A stretch of 64,000 bases of DNA from assembly GCF_035582795.1 (NCBI RefSeq), contig NC_134396.1, positions 29,369,683-29,433,682 on the forward strand, read 5' to 3'. Below are positions 63,060 through 64,000 of the stretch, piece by piece; the stretch's first letter is position 1, and each line of letters starts with the position of its first letter. The translations under genes were made by a program, and so were the position numbers. A model generated the notes under the pieces. The model searched no databases. It saw nothing but the letters and a program-made list of their open reading frames with translations, and had not been told where the DNA came from. The DNA is from Mycteria americana. Taxonomy: Eukaryota > Chordata > Aves > Ciconiiformes > Ciconiidae.

Positions 63060-63430
63060 AATAGTAAAAGTTTATATATCATGATACATATATACAGAGA
63101 GCCAAATTAAAGTTACATAATAATTTTAATTGTCATTTCTTGTATTTTTGAAAATGTCTCTATAAATCCTTCATTATCTTTAAAACAATTTTATGCATTC
63201 AGTTTAGTTTATCTCTTTTTATATCTGTAAAATCCAAAGTTATGAAGACAGTGTTTTAGAAATTAATGTACAGACAGTATTTTAGAAATAATTGTAGATT
63301 GTAAATAACTGAGTAGAAATAAAATTTATTATTATAGATATAATTAATTATGGTTAGATTATATTATAATTAATTTATAAATATTAATTCAATTTGAATT
63401 TTTTATATATCCAATCAAAGAATAAATAGC
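63060..63430. other. Very AT-rich segment
   Basis: About 370 bp dominated by A and T, with words such as ATAATTAATTATGG, ATATTATAATTAATTTATAA and TTTTTTATATATCC and short palindromes (TATAATTAATTATG). This composition suits easily unwound or matrix-attachment DNA. It may also be plain AT-rich intron. Confidence 0.6.
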
Positions 63431-64000
63431 TTCAATTTAAGATAATTGCTTGATTACTTCTCTGAAGTTTAAGGAATTTTTACTTTTCAGTTGAACAGTA
63501 AGAACAAAGCTAACCTGGATTTTTTATAGAGCCATTTGGGAATGAAATAGGAAAAAATTGTATCCAGGCAACAGCACTTTAATAATTTTATAGCTTCTGC
63601 TCAATGCGAAACCATTTTCTGAGCGAAAAAGAACATCTTATATAAACCACTTGTTTTGTACGCTTTTCATGTATCTTCATTTCTTGTAGATGGGCGAGTT
63701 CCTCCTCGTTAATACACAGCTAACAGATACACGTTGAGGGTTAACAGTTAGTTAACTTGTGCCGAGGCATACACATCAAGCTGCACTGACAGTATTGTAA
63801 AGTGTGGTGGACTGACAGGCAATGGCCTCTGTATCTGAATGCAAATATTAGGTCTGGCTGTCAAACGGCAGGAGGAGGTCAGTGTAAAAACCACTCTTCT
63901 TTTTCTAAGGATCTGGTGGCATCTGCTTCTGGGGCGAAACCGGTGTGAGAACCTGCTCTCTTGCTCTGTTGGCGTAGCAAAGACCCGGGGACTCGCTTCC
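63431..64000 (+). other. Intron 1 sequence at the window end
   Basis: Base composition becomes more balanced from about 63.67 kb. A duplicated GTTAAC pair lies in GGTTAACAGTTAGTTAAC (63739-63756). No exon was recognised before the window ends. Confidence 0.5.

Larger units (their letters stand above)
21689..64000 (+). other. SH3GL2: SH3GL2 intron 1 (5' part; continues past the window)
   Basis: Begins with the donor GTACCG directly after exon 1. No sequence coding for the following endophilin segment (a KVSEKVGGAEGTKLDDDF-like peptide) was found in any frame to the end of the window, so the intron is at least 42.3 kb. A very long first intron is known for this gene in mammals. Every later entry lies inside this intron unless an unannotated gene is nested here. 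Confidence 0.85.

Overview
The window looks like bird nuclear DNA. Two kinds of evidence support this. It carries two truncated CR1-type LINE copies, one ending in the CR1-like 3' tail ATTCTATGATTCTATG, and two solo LTRs of an ERV family with avian-type character. It also has the low gene density of a vertebrate chromosome. I found no prokaryotic or viral operon structure, no CRISPR array and no RNA gene.

Only one protein-coding feature is well supported: the first coding exon of SH3GL2 (endophilin-A1) at 21644-21688 on the + strand. It encodes MSVAGLKKQFHKATQ and is followed directly by a consensus splice donor. The exon lies inside a strong CpG island (about 20.83-22.34 kb) with GC boxes, a perfect palindromic CRE (TGACGTCA, 21477-21484) and four tandem copies of a 13-bp unit. 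No other SH3GL2 exon was found, so everything from 21689 to 64000 is read as part of a very long first intron.

Layout. 1-20.8 kb is the 5' intergenic region: a solo LTR (2557-3134), a roughly 590-bp polypyrimidine microsatellite (8863-9454), a CR1 3' fragment (9690-10592), and a second LTR of the same family (14131-14694). 20.8-22.3 kb is the promoter CpG island and exon 1. 22.3-64 kb is intron 1. The intron contains a near-perfect 79-bp inverted repeat around a 1.04-kb spacer (30730-31929), a 25-bp tandem repeat (34734-34821), an antisense CR1 reverse-transcriptase fragment (about 36190-36950), two GC-rich patches (44.2-44.7 and 45.1-45.7 kb, the second resembling a retroviral LTR), a second perfect CRE (57209-57216), homopolymer and pyrimidine tracts, and a very AT-rich segment near 63.1-63.4 kb.

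The other open frames are short and unsupported, or are products of GC-rich or simple-repeat composition. I did not find a clear new multi-gene system. The most unusual structures are the long inverted repeat in the intron, the GGGAA/GAGAA tract with strong G-quadruplex and triplex potential, and the intronic GC-rich pair that could be an alternative promoter or an ERV remnant.
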